Shown here in pieces: positions 45,549-53,454 of a stretch of 64,000 nucleotides of DNA. Every line of letters begins with the position of its first letter. Position 1 is the first letter of the stretch. Below the pieces are notes generated by a model. It was not told the origin of the DNA and did not search any database. It saw nothing but the letters and a program-made list of their open reading frames with translations. A program made the translations under genes and the position numbers. The stretch comes from Leadbetterella sp964489955 (GTDB lineage: Bacteria > Bacteroidota > Bacteroidia > Cytophagales > Spirosomataceae). Where the stretch lies: the NCBI GenBank assembly GCA_964489955.1, contig CAZBAV010000004.1, forward strand, positions 62,001 through 126,000. The letters are read 5' to 3'.

Positions 45549-47384
45549 ATGCTAGACACCAGAAAAATTCCAATTTTAATATTTGTATACTCCATTGGGC
45601 TCATTTTTTTGCTCAGACTTTTCTATTTGCAAAATTTAGATGAAAACTACCAATCTATAGATGCACTAAACTCAGTAAGAAAAGTCGTTAGCATTCCTTT
45701 AAGGGGGCAAATTTATGACCGTGATGAAAAGCTTATCGTAGCAAATGAAGAGGTGTATGATATGTATATTACACCTAAAAAAGTATTGGCTTTTGACACA
45801 GCTAGCTTCTCCTCACTATTCGGTGTTGATAAAAGGTATATAGACTCTGTAAAAAACATAGCAAGCGAGTATTCTGGTATTAGGCCATCTATATTTCTTC
45901 GTCAGTTATCTAAACAAGAATATGGTAGCGTAATAGATGCTATGGTGCAGTTCCCCGGATTCCATTTTGAGCAATCTTTTTTCAGAACTTATCCAGGCAA
46001 TACTTTGGCTAATGCTTTGGGATACATTGGTGAGATTCCAAGCGAACAGTGGGCAAAACAAGAGGAAGAGTACTATAGAAAAGGGGATTATATTGGTCTT
46101 TCTGGTTTAGAAAAATTCTACGAACTAGACCTTAGAGGGAAAAGGGGGACAAAAATGATTTTAATGAACTCTAAAGGAGAGGAAAAGGGAAGATTTGAGG
46201 ATGGAAAACGGGATAGTTTGGAGATAATCGGGAACAACCTTTATACATACATAGACTTAGGTGTACAACAACTAGCAGACTCTCTATTCCAAGGAAAGGT
46301 TGGAGCAGTGGTAGCTATTGAACCCAAAACCGGAGGAATAATAGCCATAGGTTCTTATCCTACCTATAAACCATCTTTATTATCAGGAAGAGAGTTTTCT
46401 AAAAACTATGCCGCTCTTACAAGAGATCCAGACAGACCTCTTAATAACCGCCCTATTTCGGCATTTTACCGTCCCGGTTCTACATTCAAACTTGTTCAAG
46501 CAGCTATTGGCTTGGGCGATGGCGTAATTACTCCCACCACATCATTTACGGGAGCACCAAGCAAATTGACTGTTCATAGTGGTGGTGAAACAGCAAACTT
46601 ATATGCGGCAATTCAAAAGTCCAGTAACCCATATTTTGACAATGTTCTAAGAAAGATTATTCACAATAATGATGAGAAAAGTCCGACTAACCAAGCCAAA
46701 CTAGGTTTACAAAAATGGAATGAGCAGATTATGAAATTCGGGTTTGGTACAAAATTAGGAATTGACCTACCACATGAAACTGAGGGTTTGATACCTACGG
46801 TAAAATTGTATGACAAAATCTACGGCGAGAACAATTGGCGTTATTCCACCATTTACTCCATAGCTATAGGTGAGGGAGAATACGGTTTTAATGTACTTAA
46901 AATGGCTAATATGGCAGCTGTGTTTGCTAATAGAGGATATTGGATTACACCGCATCTGGTTAGGAACATAGGAATAGAATCTGAAAAAGGAAAAAGTCCG
47001 GAGACCGTAGTAAACCAAACGGGAATTGATAAGAAACACTTCGAAGAGGTAATTAAGGGCATGGAACTTGTGGTTACAGGAGGAACCGGACGGCGTTCTC
47101 AGATTAAAGACATTGTTGTATGTGGGAAAACTGGTACATCGCAAAATAAAAGAGGAGGTAACCACGCTATCTTTGTAGCGTTTGCTCCAAAAGAAAATCC
47201 CCAAATAGCTATAGCAGTAGTTGTGGAAAACGGTGATCAGGGTGGTAGGTCATCGGCACCAATAGCAGGTCTTCTGATGGAAAAGTATATAAAAGGAGCC
47301 CACAATAGAGAAGCGGACAAAGAACATTATATGAACGTAAGATATACCACAGTAGCTGGCAAAGCTGCTAACCTTGTGCAATAA
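45549..47384 (+). CDS. mrdA: Penicillin-binding protein 2, second tandem copy
   Basis: The ATG chosen aligns with the first copy (MLDTRKIPILIF versus MLETRKLPILIF) and gives exactly 611 aa; a slightly longer frame upstream is not supported. The anchor, pedestal and the transpeptidase motifs Ser311 RPGSTFK, SSN and KTGT are intact, so both copies should be active. Differences cluster in the later transpeptidase region (about 410-520) and the C-terminal tail. rodA begins one base after the stop, so this copy, not the first, is in the canonical mrdA-rodA arrangement. Possible roles include growth-phase-specific or beta-lactam-tolerant isoforms, both unproven. Confidence 0.93.
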   Translation: MLDTRKIPILIFVYSIGLIFLLRLFYLQNLDENYQSIDALNSVRKVVSIPLRGQIYDRDEKLIVANEEVYDMYITPKKVLAFDTASFSSLFGVDKRYIDSVKNIASEYSGIRPSIFLRQLSKQEYGSVIDAMVQFPGFHFEQSFFRTYPGNTLANALGYIGEIPSEQWAKQEEEYYRKGDYIGLSGLEKFYELDLRGKRGTKMILMNSKGEEKGRFEDGKRDSLEIIGNNLYTYIDLGVQQLADSLFQGKVGAVVAIEPKTGGIIAIGSYPTYKPSLLSGREFSKNYAALTRDPDRPLNNRPISAFYRPGSTFKLVQAAIGLGDGVITPTTSFTGAPSKLTVHSGGETANLYAAIQKSSNPYFDNVLRKIIHNNDEKSPTNQAKLGLQKWNEQIMKFGFGTKLGIDLPHETEGLIPTVKLYDKIYGENNWRYSTIYSIAIGEGEYGFNVLKMANMAAVFANRGYWITPHLVRNIGIESEKGKSPETVVNQTGIDKKHFEEVIKGMELVVTGGTGRRSQIKDIVVCGKTGTSQNKRGGNHAIFVAFAPKENPQIAIAVVVENGDQGGRSSAPIAGLLMEKYIKGAHNREADKEHYMNVRYTTVAGKAANLVQ

Positions 47385-47385
47385 A

Positions 47386-48666
47386 ATGGCGAAAGAAATT
47401 GATATTAAGAAAGGACTGGACTGGACTATAGTTTGGATTTACCTGATTTTGGTGGTTTTTGGTATAATGAATATTTATGCCGCAGTCTACAATGTAGATA
47501 ACCCTTTACCTATTTATTCACTAGAGCATAACGCCGGAAAACAAATCATGTTTCTCTGCTTGGCTTCTGTACTTATCATGGTCATCTTATTTGTAGATTA
47601 TAAAATATATGACACATTTGGATACATATTTTATGGTATTTGGCTAGCTGTACTTATACTTACTGTATTTGTAGCACCTGATATAAACGGCTCTCGCTCT
47701 TGGATAAGAATGGGTGGTTTCCAGTTCCAGCCTGCAGAATTAGCTAAAACATTAACATTAATAGCATTAGCAAAGTTTTTAAGTACGCAGGGGGTTAACG
47801 TAACTAAGATGGGGGATTTCTTTAAGGCCTTGGTTATAATCTTTGTTCCAGCTATTATTATTGTTATGCAGAAAGAAACGGGTGGAGCTCTAGTTTTTGC
47901 CGCGTTTCTAATTATTCTTTACAGAGAAGGTATCCCAGGAGTATATCCGGCGTTGGTTTTATCTTTTGTAGTCCTTTTTGTGTTAGGGATGATTTTTGAA
48001 GAAGAGCTCTGGGTTGTAATTCTTGGCTTGGCATTACTATGCGTTCTATTTTGGTACTTATTTTTGAAACGTTTTGAGCGGAACAGACAAAACTTACAAC
48101 GAGTAATCGGTCTATTCGTTTTGTTTTCCGCCTTTACTTTTACTGTAGATCTTGTATTCAACAATATTTTACAACCTCACCACCAAAATAGGATTCGTGT
48201 TTTACTAGATTCAACCGTAGATCCACGGGGACAGGGTTGGAACATAGCCCAATCTAAACTGGCCATAGGCACGGGAGGTTTCTTTGGTAAGGGTTACTTA
48301 AAAGGCACGCAAACCAAGTTTAACTTTGTACCGGAACAATCAACAGACTTCATTTTCTGTACAGTAGGAGAGGAGTGGGGTTTTCTCGGGTGCTTTGGTG
48401 TAATTGCCCTTTATTTAATTCTAATTACGCGTATTGTGAATTTAGCTGAAAAGCAAAAGTCTAAGTTTGGACGAGTCTATGGTTATGGGGTTGCATCTGT
48501 CTTTTTCTTCCATGTGCTGGTAAATGTGGGCATGACCATAGGACTTGTGCCAATTATAGGTATTCCGCTGCCATTTCTTAGTTATGGCGGATCCTCTTTA
48601 ATGTCTTCTACCATTCTACTATTCATATTTTTGAAACTAGATGCTCACCGAAGCTATAAGGTATAA
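47386..48666 (+). CDS. rodA: Rod-shape peptidoglycan glycosyltransferase RodA
   Basis: The start is the ATG one base after the mrdA stop (MAKEIDIKKGLDW), giving 426 aa. This SEDS-family membrane protein shows the conserved GSRSWIRMGGFQFQPAELAK with its catalytic-region residues and the C-terminal GIPLPFLSYGGSSLMSS. RodA polymerises lipid II glycans in the elongasome together with PBP2. About ten membrane helices are visible. There is an inserted cytoplasmic stretch in the middle (about 220-245, LKRFERNRQNLQR), which is usual in Bacteroidetes RodA. The operon ends with a strong bidirectional terminator. Confidence 0.95.
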   Translation: MAKEIDIKKGLDWTIVWIYLILVVFGIMNIYAAVYNVDNPLPIYSLEHNAGKQIMFLCLASVLIMVILFVDYKIYDTFGYIFYGIWLAVLILTVFVAPDINGSRSWIRMGGFQFQPAELAKTLTLIALAKFLSTQGVNVTKMGDFFKALVIIFVPAIIIVMQKETGGALVFAAFLIILYREGIPGVYPALVLSFVVLFVLGMIFEEELWVVILGLALLCVLFWYLFLKRFERNRQNLQRVIGLFVLFSAFTFTVDLVFNNILQPHHQNRIRVLLDSTVDPRGQGWNIAQSKLAIGTGGFFGKGYLKGTQTKFNFVPEQSTDFIFCTVGEEWGFLGCFGVIALYLILITRIVNLAEKQKSKFGRVYGYGVASVFFFHVLVNVGMTIGLVPIIGIPLPFLSYGGSSLMSSTILLFIFLKLDAHRSYKV

Positions 48667-48673
48667 AAAAAAG

Positions 48674-48700
48674 GCTGCTTTTAAAAAGCAGCTTTTTTTT
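48674..48700. terminator. Bidirectional terminator between rodA and glyS
   Basis: GCTGC and GCAGC enclose an AT-rich nine-base loop, followed by eight T and preceded by a long A run, so it can work for both converging genes. The extended A/T pairing lengthens the stem. Confidence 0.85.
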
Positions 48701-48715
48701 ATGGGTTCTCAAATT

Positions 48716-50176
48716 CTAGTTAATCGCTTCCAAAATTCTTTCTATAGCTACTTCGTAGCCAATCTTTTCCTTTAAGTCGGCTATTGCCACACGTTCTTGC
48801 TCCATAGAATCTCTATGTCTGATAGTCACAGTATTGTTCTCCATTGTTTCGTAATCAACAGCAATACAATATGGCGTACCTATTAAGTCTTGTCTTGTAT
48901 AACGTTTTCCGATAGCACCACCATCATCATACACAGTCCTGAATGACGACTTAAGGGAGTTAGAAATCTCTTGAGCTTTTTCTGCCAAACCATCCTTTTT
49001 TACCAAAGGTAAAACAGCCGCTTTTATAGGAGCTAAAGCTGGATGTAACTTAAGATAAGTTCTTTCCTTTTCTCCGGTTTCTACGGTAAATGCATTGCAG
49101 AAAGCAGCTAAGAATAAACGGTCAGCACCTACTGATGTCTCTACCACATATGGTATATAGTTACCTATAGCTTTGCCATCTTCACCCAAATCTGGATCAA
49201 AATATTGCATTTTCTTTTTAGATAACTCCTGATGGTTTTTCAAGTCAAAATCTGTCCTTGAATGTATCCCTTCTATCTCACGGAAACCAAAAGGAAACTG
49301 ATATTCTATATCTACGGCAGCGTTAGCGTAATGTGCTAGCTTCTCATGATCATGATATTTTAATTTCTCAGCGGGTAGACCAATGGCTTGGTGGAACTTA
49401 AGACGAAGTTCTTTCCACTTTTCATACCATTCCATTTCTGAACCAGGTCTTACAAAAAATTGCATTTCCATTTGTTCAAACTCCCGCATTCTAAAAGTAA
49501 ACTGTCTGGCCACAATTTCATTACGGAAAGCTTTACCAATTTGTGCTATACCAAATGGTACTTTCATACGTCCACTTTTCTGAACATTCAAAAAGTTTAC
49601 AAAAATACCCTGTGCTGTTTCTGGTCTTAGATAGATCATACTAGCATCTTCTGCTACAGAACCTACCTGTGTAGAAAACATAAGGTTAAACTGTCTTACT
49701 TCTGTCCAATTAGATGTTTTAGAAATAGGACAAACAATGCCTTCTTCAATTATAAGTTCCCTTACTTCGTCTAGCTTTTCAGCACCAAGTAAAGCTCCCA
49801 TTTTATTTAATAAACTCTGAGCTCTGGTCTCATCACCCGCCAAAGCATACTCCTCTGCCTTACCTTCCAAAAGCTGGTCAGCACGATACCTTTTCTTAGA
49901 ATCTTTATTGTCTATCATAGGGTCGTTAAAACCGTCTACGTGACCAGAAGCTTTCCAAGTAAGCGGATGCATAAAAATAGACGCATCTATACCAACAATA
50001 TTATCATTAAGCTGTGTCATGGCTTTCCACCAAGCTTGCTTAAGGTTATTCTTTAATTCTACTCCGTTTTGTCCGTAATCATATACGGCTTGCAGGCCAT
50101 CGTATATTTCCGAAGACGGAAACACAAAACCATATTCTTTGGCGTGGCTTATAATGTCTTGTAATGTTACACTCAT
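48716..50176 (-). CDS. glyS: Glycyl-tRNA synthetase (alpha2 type)
   Basis: The 486-aa class II synthetase has the bacterial/eukaryotic alpha2-type layout. The N-terminal AKEYGFVFPSSEIYDGLQAV is followed by motif 2 (FGIAQIGKAFRNEI), RMREFEQMEMQFF, and motif 3 near VETSVGADRLFLAAF, then an anticodon-binding domain (about 385-486, with YDDGGAIGKRY). It charges tRNA-Gly. It is the last gene of a minus-strand run; the 68-aa gene upstream ends 5 bases away. Full length and intact motifs. Confidence 0.95.
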   Translation of the reverse strand: MSVTLQDIISHAKEYGFVFPSSEIYDGLQAVYDYGQNGVELKNNLKQAWWKAMTQLNDNIVGIDASIFMHPLTWKASGHVDGFNDPMIDNKDSKKRYRADQLLEGKAEEYALAGDETRAQSLLNKMGALLGAEKLDEVRELIIEEGIVCPISKTSNWTEVRQFNLMFSTQVGSVAEDASMIYLRPETAQGIFVNFLNVQKSGRMKVPFGIAQIGKAFRNEIVARQFTFRMREFEQMEMQFFVRPGSEMEWYEKWKELRLKFHQAIGLPAEKLKYHDHEKLAHYANAAVDIEYQFPFGFREIEGIHSRTDFDLKNHQELSKKKMQYFDPDLGEDGKAIGNYIPYVVETSVGADRLFLAAFCNAFTVETGEKERTYLKLHPALAPIKAAVLPLVKKDGLAEKAQEISNSLKSSFRTVYDDGGAIGKRYTRQDLIGTPYCIAVDYETMENNTVTIRHRDSMEQERVAIADLKEKIGYEVAIERILEAIN

Positions 50177-50181
50177 TAGGT

Positions 50182-50388
50182 TTAATTGTTTACTCCTTGA
50201 TACAAAGAATTTATACTTGCATATTCACTTACCAGAAATGTACTGAGTTCTGCATTGAACTTCTCTTTTTGGTCGTCTGTAAGTGACACGTAAAGATCTT
50301 TAAGCTCCTGGTTAATTTCGTTTTTTTCTTCCTCTGTGGCTGCATTCATTGCACGCACATGGTACTTCTTAAAATCAAATGATGACAT
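50182..50388 (-). CDS. Small conserved helical protein, function unknown
   Basis: This 68-aa protein is charged and predicted helical (ATEEEKNEINQELKDLYVSL, then DDQKEKFNAELSTFLVSEY), with no signal or membrane segment. It overlaps the end of the LD-carboxypeptidase gene by 14 bases and ends 5 bases before glyS, so it is embedded in a co-transcribed run, which supports it being real. I do not recognise its family. Confidence 0.65.
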   Translation of the reverse strand: MSSFDFKKYHVRAMNAATEEEKNEINQELKDLYVSLTDDQKEKFNAELSTFLVSEYASINSLYQGVNN

Positions 50389-51283
50389 CTCTTACACATT
50401 TTAGTAAACTTTGTCCTTCTAAAACCTCTAGTTCGTACTGACAACCCATAATAATAGGCCAATTCTTCTTCTCATGCCCAAAAGGAAAACTAAATGCCAC
50501 AGGATAAGAGTAATCTTTGGTATGTCTTAAGACAATTTCCTCTAGTGTTTCGCCAAAAGGCGTACCCTCTTCGTCAGTTTCACTAAAATCCCCGACTACC
50601 AAACCTGCCAAATCACCTAATTTTCCAGCCCTTTTCAGTTGAACCATTAGTCTGTCAATACTATACAGTTTTTCTCCAATATCCTCTATGAAAAGTATTT
50701 TACCTGCATAAGAAACATCTGAATTGGAACCAACACAGTGACATAGCAATACCAGATTACCTCCAATAGCTGCACCATTACCTATTCCTAACTTATTAGA
50801 ACTATTGTTTGCAAAGGTATATGCTAAATCGCTTCCAAATAGTGCGTTATACAAGTATTTGTTTGATTCATTATCGAAGGATAAGGTTTTTGCCATAGGT
50901 CCATGTATAGCTTGGCTACCTAAACTATTTATATGCAAAACCAAAGCAGTCAAGTCCGAAAAACCACAAACCCATTTGGGATTTTCAAGAAATCTACTAA
51001 AATCTAGTTGATCTATGAGGTCAGATACTCCATAACCACCTCTTGCGGCTAGAATACACTTTACCTCCTCATCGTCCAAAAATGATTGTAATTCTTGTAA
51101 ACGGTTCTGTAAAGTATCTGAGAAGTTAAAATGCGAATTTCCTACTGTTTGACCGACAATAACCTGCAGACCCCAGCTTTCTAAAGTTTCTATGCCAACC
51201 TCCAGGTCTACAGTATAGACCTTACTTGCAGGAGCTGTAATAGCCACCTTATCACCAGGTTTTAATGGGATAGGACTACGCAT
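50375..51283 (-). CDS. LD-carboxypeptidase, S66 family
   Basis: The 302-aa protein matches the LdcA/MccF family. PLKPGDKVAITAPAS opens it, AARGGYGVSDLIDQLDF and the nucleophile Ser in CGFSDLTALV follow, and the catalytic Glu and His are likely in the LFIEDIGE and FPFGHEKKNWPI segments. Such enzymes trim the terminal D-Ala from murein tetrapeptides during recycling; MccF relatives inactivate microcin C-like compounds. The housekeeping context favours cell-wall recycling. There is no signal peptide, so it is cytoplasmic. Its start overlaps the stop of the DUF721 gene by one base. Confidence 0.9.
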   Translation of the reverse strand: MRSPIPLKPGDKVAITAPASKVYTVDLEVGIETLESWGLQVIVGQTVGNSHFNFSDTLQNRLQELQSFLDDEEVKCILAARGGYGVSDLIDQLDFSRFLENPKWVCGFSDLTALVLHINSLGSQAIHGPMAKTLSFDNESNKYLYNALFGSDLAYTFANNSSNKLGIGNGAAIGGNLVLLCHCVGSNSDVSYAGKILFIEDIGEKLYSIDRLMVQLKRAGKLGDLAGLVVGDFSETDEEGTPFGETLEEIVLRHTKDYSYPVAFSFPFGHEKKNWPIIMGCQYELEVLEGQSLLKCVRDVII

Positions 51284-51588
51284 CAGGAAATAAAAACTAC
51301 ATCATGAATTATATCCTCCCCGATTTCGCGGTTTAACATGGATACTATTTTTGACTTGGCCAATACCAACTCTTGTCTAAGGGGTGCAGAACTTATTCTT
51401 AAAAACAGCACCCCTTTACTTATATAAATCTTTTCTGTTCTTCCCGCAATAGAAGCACCCATTAACCTTTCCCAATAAGTAACCAGATACGTTTCATTGA
51501 ATTTTGACTTCAATTTATACGCATCTAAAAAGGCCTCAAGTGCCTCTCCCATAGTTTGGGCTTTGGTTTTCCGTGCGGTAGCAGACAT
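51283..51588 (-). CDS. DUF721/DciA-like protein
   Basis: The 101-aa protein has the DUF721 pattern: an N-terminal helical TMGEALEAFLDAYKLKSKFNE, then YWERLMGASIAGRTEKIYI and a C-terminal LFLRISSAPLRQELVLAKS. DciA in many bacteria helps load the replicative helicase DnaB; short Bacteroidetes forms may do the same, but this is not shown. Stop and start codons overlap by one base with both neighbours (ldcA-type and yajC), so translation is coupled. Confidence 0.85.
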   Translation of the reverse strand: MSATARKTKAQTMGEALEAFLDAYKLKSKFNETYLVTYWERLMGASIAGRTEKIYISKGVLFLRISSAPLRQELVLAKSKIVSMLNREIGEDIIHDVVFIS

Positions 51589-51866
51589 TATACTTTTTTA
51601 GAAATAGAATATTTCTCGAAAGTAAGTTTTGCACCACCTCCAGCAGCTATAGTAACAGTATTTTCATCTTTAGATAACACTTTACCATGTAAACCACCAG
51701 CAGTAACTACATCGTCACCTACTTTTAGTTCATCTACCATCTTCTTTTGCTCTTTCTGTTTTTTCTGCTGCGGTCTGATCATGAAAAAATACATAACCAC
51801 AAACATTCCTAACATTAAAAATAGGGTTCCCATGCCGCCACCAGCACCAGCTTGTACTAAAATCAT
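51588..51866 (-). CDS. yajC: Preprotein translocase subunit YajC
   Basis: The 92-aa protein has one N-terminal membrane helix (GGMGTLFLMLGMFVVMYFFM), then the family hallmark IRPQQKKQKEQKKMVDELK and GDDVVTAGGLHGKV. YajC associates with SecDF in the inner membrane. One-base overlaps join it to the DUF721 gene downstream and the YtxH gene upstream. This nusB-YtxH-yajC order is familiar in Bacteroidetes. Confidence 0.95.
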   Translation of the reverse strand: MILVQAGAGGGMGTLFLMLGMFVVMYFFMIRPQQKKQKEQKKMVDELKVGDDVVTAGGLHGKVLSKDENTVTIAAGGGAKLTFEKYSISKKV

Positions 51867-52186
51867 TATGCTTTTGTTTTAATTTGGTTCATTAGTCCTT
51901 CTACATCTTCAAGTAGTTTTTCAGCCTTTTGACGAGCCTCATTAACCACTTTTTTACCTTCTTGCTTAGCGTTATTGTCACCACCTGCAAACTCAGCAGC
52001 AACTTCCTCGCCTCTTTCAATTAGGTCATTAATAAAATTTTTGAGTTGGTCTCTATAGTCACTTAACCTAGTAGAAATAAGGTCCCTTGTAACTTCCCCT
52101 TTCTCCGGAGCAAATAGAATACCAATGGCAGTTCCAGCCGCAACACCCGCTAGAAATGCAATAAATGATTTTGATGAAGAACTCAT
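51866..52186 (-). CDS. YtxH-domain membrane protein
   Basis: The 106-aa protein begins with a Gly/Ala-rich membrane helix (FIAFLAGVAAGTAIGILFAP) followed by EKGEVTRDLI, the YtxH hallmark, and a long amphipathic, charged helix rich in Lys, Glu and Ala. YtxH proteins are widespread and linked to envelope stress in other phyla; the function is unclear. It overlaps yajC by one base and follows nusB after 80 bases. Confidence 0.88.
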   Translation of the reverse strand: MSSSSKSFIAFLAGVAAGTAIGILFAPEKGEVTRDLISTRLSDYRDQLKNFINDLIERGEEVAAEFAGGDNNAKQEGKKVVNEARQKAEKLLEDVEGLMNQIKTKA

Positions 52187-52266
52187 TTTACTGTTATTTT
52201 AAATTCCAAAATTACTAGTACTTAATAATCTTTCTATTATTTGTTAACGAATAACCTATCAAGCTA

Positions 52267-53382
52267 TTACTTATTATCTATCATTCCACGTCCAGATTTT
52301 TTAATCAAATCTTTGGACACTAAACTTTTATACAAAGAGTCTAAGATACCGTTAATAAAGGTTTTACTATTCTCTGTATTGTAATCCTTAGAAATCTCAA
52401 TCACCTCATTAATAGTAACCTTAACAGGTATACTCGGAAAGAACATTAGTTCGGCAACAGCTACTTTAAGTAATATAATATCTGTTTCCCGTACACGCTC
52501 AATTTCCCATCCTTTTAAGAATGGTTTGATATATCCACGTAATTCTTTATCCCTACTTGCTGCCTCACGAAACAGCTCCTTCATAAAGTCCTTGGTTTCG
52601 TCCCACCTATAATCCAGCCTTTCAACCACTGTTATCTGTGCCTCTACAAAATCATTGAAGGTGTGGAAAAGCATTGTCCTTAATATCTCCTTATCAGTGG
52701 ACCAGTATAGGTATAACTTTTCAAAAAACTCTTCGCTTACTTCATGCTTAAGAATAACATTTTTTATTAGATATTTCACCACAGAAAGGTCATCCTCAAG
52801 TGTCTTATTTACAATACCCTTATATTCTAATACATGTGGATTGTTCTTTAAAGCTTCATCATACAAACGGTTAATTGTAATCTGTTCACCATCTAATTTC
52901 GCACCATATTTGAGCGTAAGATATTCTAAATCTTTATTATTCTTTAAGGCCAAAATAGCCCTGTTTGACGCCAAAGCTGAACCATTCTTATCCTGTAGTC
53001 CTACCAGAAGATTAAGGATATACAAATAGACCTGATAAGTTTTCTCGGCATCAAGCAGGATTTGTAGAGTATGATACTCAAAATCTTTCTTGTTTCTTTG
53101 CCTTAAAAATTCGCGTGCCTTTACTAGTACCTGACCCACATCTTCCGATGGGATTTCCTCTTTAATATCGAGGTCATTAAGAACCAAATCGCTGAAAAGC
53201 GAATGGCTAAGTTTAGTTAAACCAGCTAGCTTATTACGGTCTTGTACTACCATAGAGTTTAAATCTGGCAAAAATGCGTCAGATATTAAATCCAAAGCCA
53301 ACTCGTAATTAGCTCCCTTGGCCTTATCTAATGCATAAAGAGACTGCATTACTCTTATTCTGGCTAATCGTCGGTTTAACAT
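52267..53382 (-). CDS. nusB: Transcription antitermination factor NusB, long Bacteroidetes form
   Basis: The start is the ATG giving MLNRRLARIRVMQSLYALDK; the frame extends upstream without family resemblance and across the promoter. The 371-aa product is much longer than E. coli NusB (139 aa). The NusB fold is visible at the ends (ARIRVMQSLYAL and the C-terminal RVRETDIILLKVAVAELMFF with VTINEVIEISKDYNTENSKTFINGILDSL), with a long helical insertion between, usual for this phylum. NusB binds boxA RNA with NusE to prevent early termination in rRNA operons. First gene of the minus-strand run. Confidence 0.92.
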   Translation of the reverse strand: MLNRRLARIRVMQSLYALDKAKGANYELALDLISDAFLPDLNSMVVQDRNKLAGLTKLSHSLFSDLVLNDLDIKEEIPSEDVGQVLVKAREFLRQRNKKDFEYHTLQILLDAEKTYQVYLYILNLLVGLQDKNGSALASNRAILALKNNKDLEYLTLKYGAKLDGEQITINRLYDEALKNNPHVLEYKGIVNKTLEDDLSVVKYLIKNVILKHEVSEEFFEKLYLYWSTDKEILRTMLFHTFNDFVEAQITVVERLDYRWDETKDFMKELFREAASRDKELRGYIKPFLKGWEIERVRETDIILLKVAVAELMFFPSIPVKVTINEVIEISKDYNTENSKTFINGILDSLYKSLVSKDLIKKSGRGMIDNK

Positions 53383-53411
53383 ATCTTCAAAGAACTTTTC
53401 AACATAGACCG

Positions 53412-53419
53412 CAAAGTTA
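53412..53419 (-). promoter_or_regulatory. Candidate -7 box for nusB
   Basis: TAACTTTG on the minus strand fits TAnnTTTG, with a TTG 23 bases upstream that falls in the perfect dyad at 53428-53445. The leader would be about 25 bases. Confidence 0.5.
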
Positions 53420-53427
53420 GGCAATTG

Positions 53428-53445
53428 TTGCTTAATTTTAAGCAA
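53428..53445. promoter_or_regulatory. Perfect 8-2-8 dyad in the nusB/protease divergent region
   Basis: TTGCTTAA, TT, TTAAGCAA is a perfect 18-base dyad over the -33 position of nusB and 10 bases before the start of the plus-strand protease gene. It looks like an operator for a dimeric regulator controlling one or both genes. The regulator is unknown. Confidence 0.45.
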
Positions 53446-53454
53446 TTATTATAC

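Noticed and set aside
43360..47384. The mrdA pair as an assembly duplication artefact
   Set aside because: The copies differ at many synonymous and some amino-acid positions and have distinct flanking sequence, so both are real.
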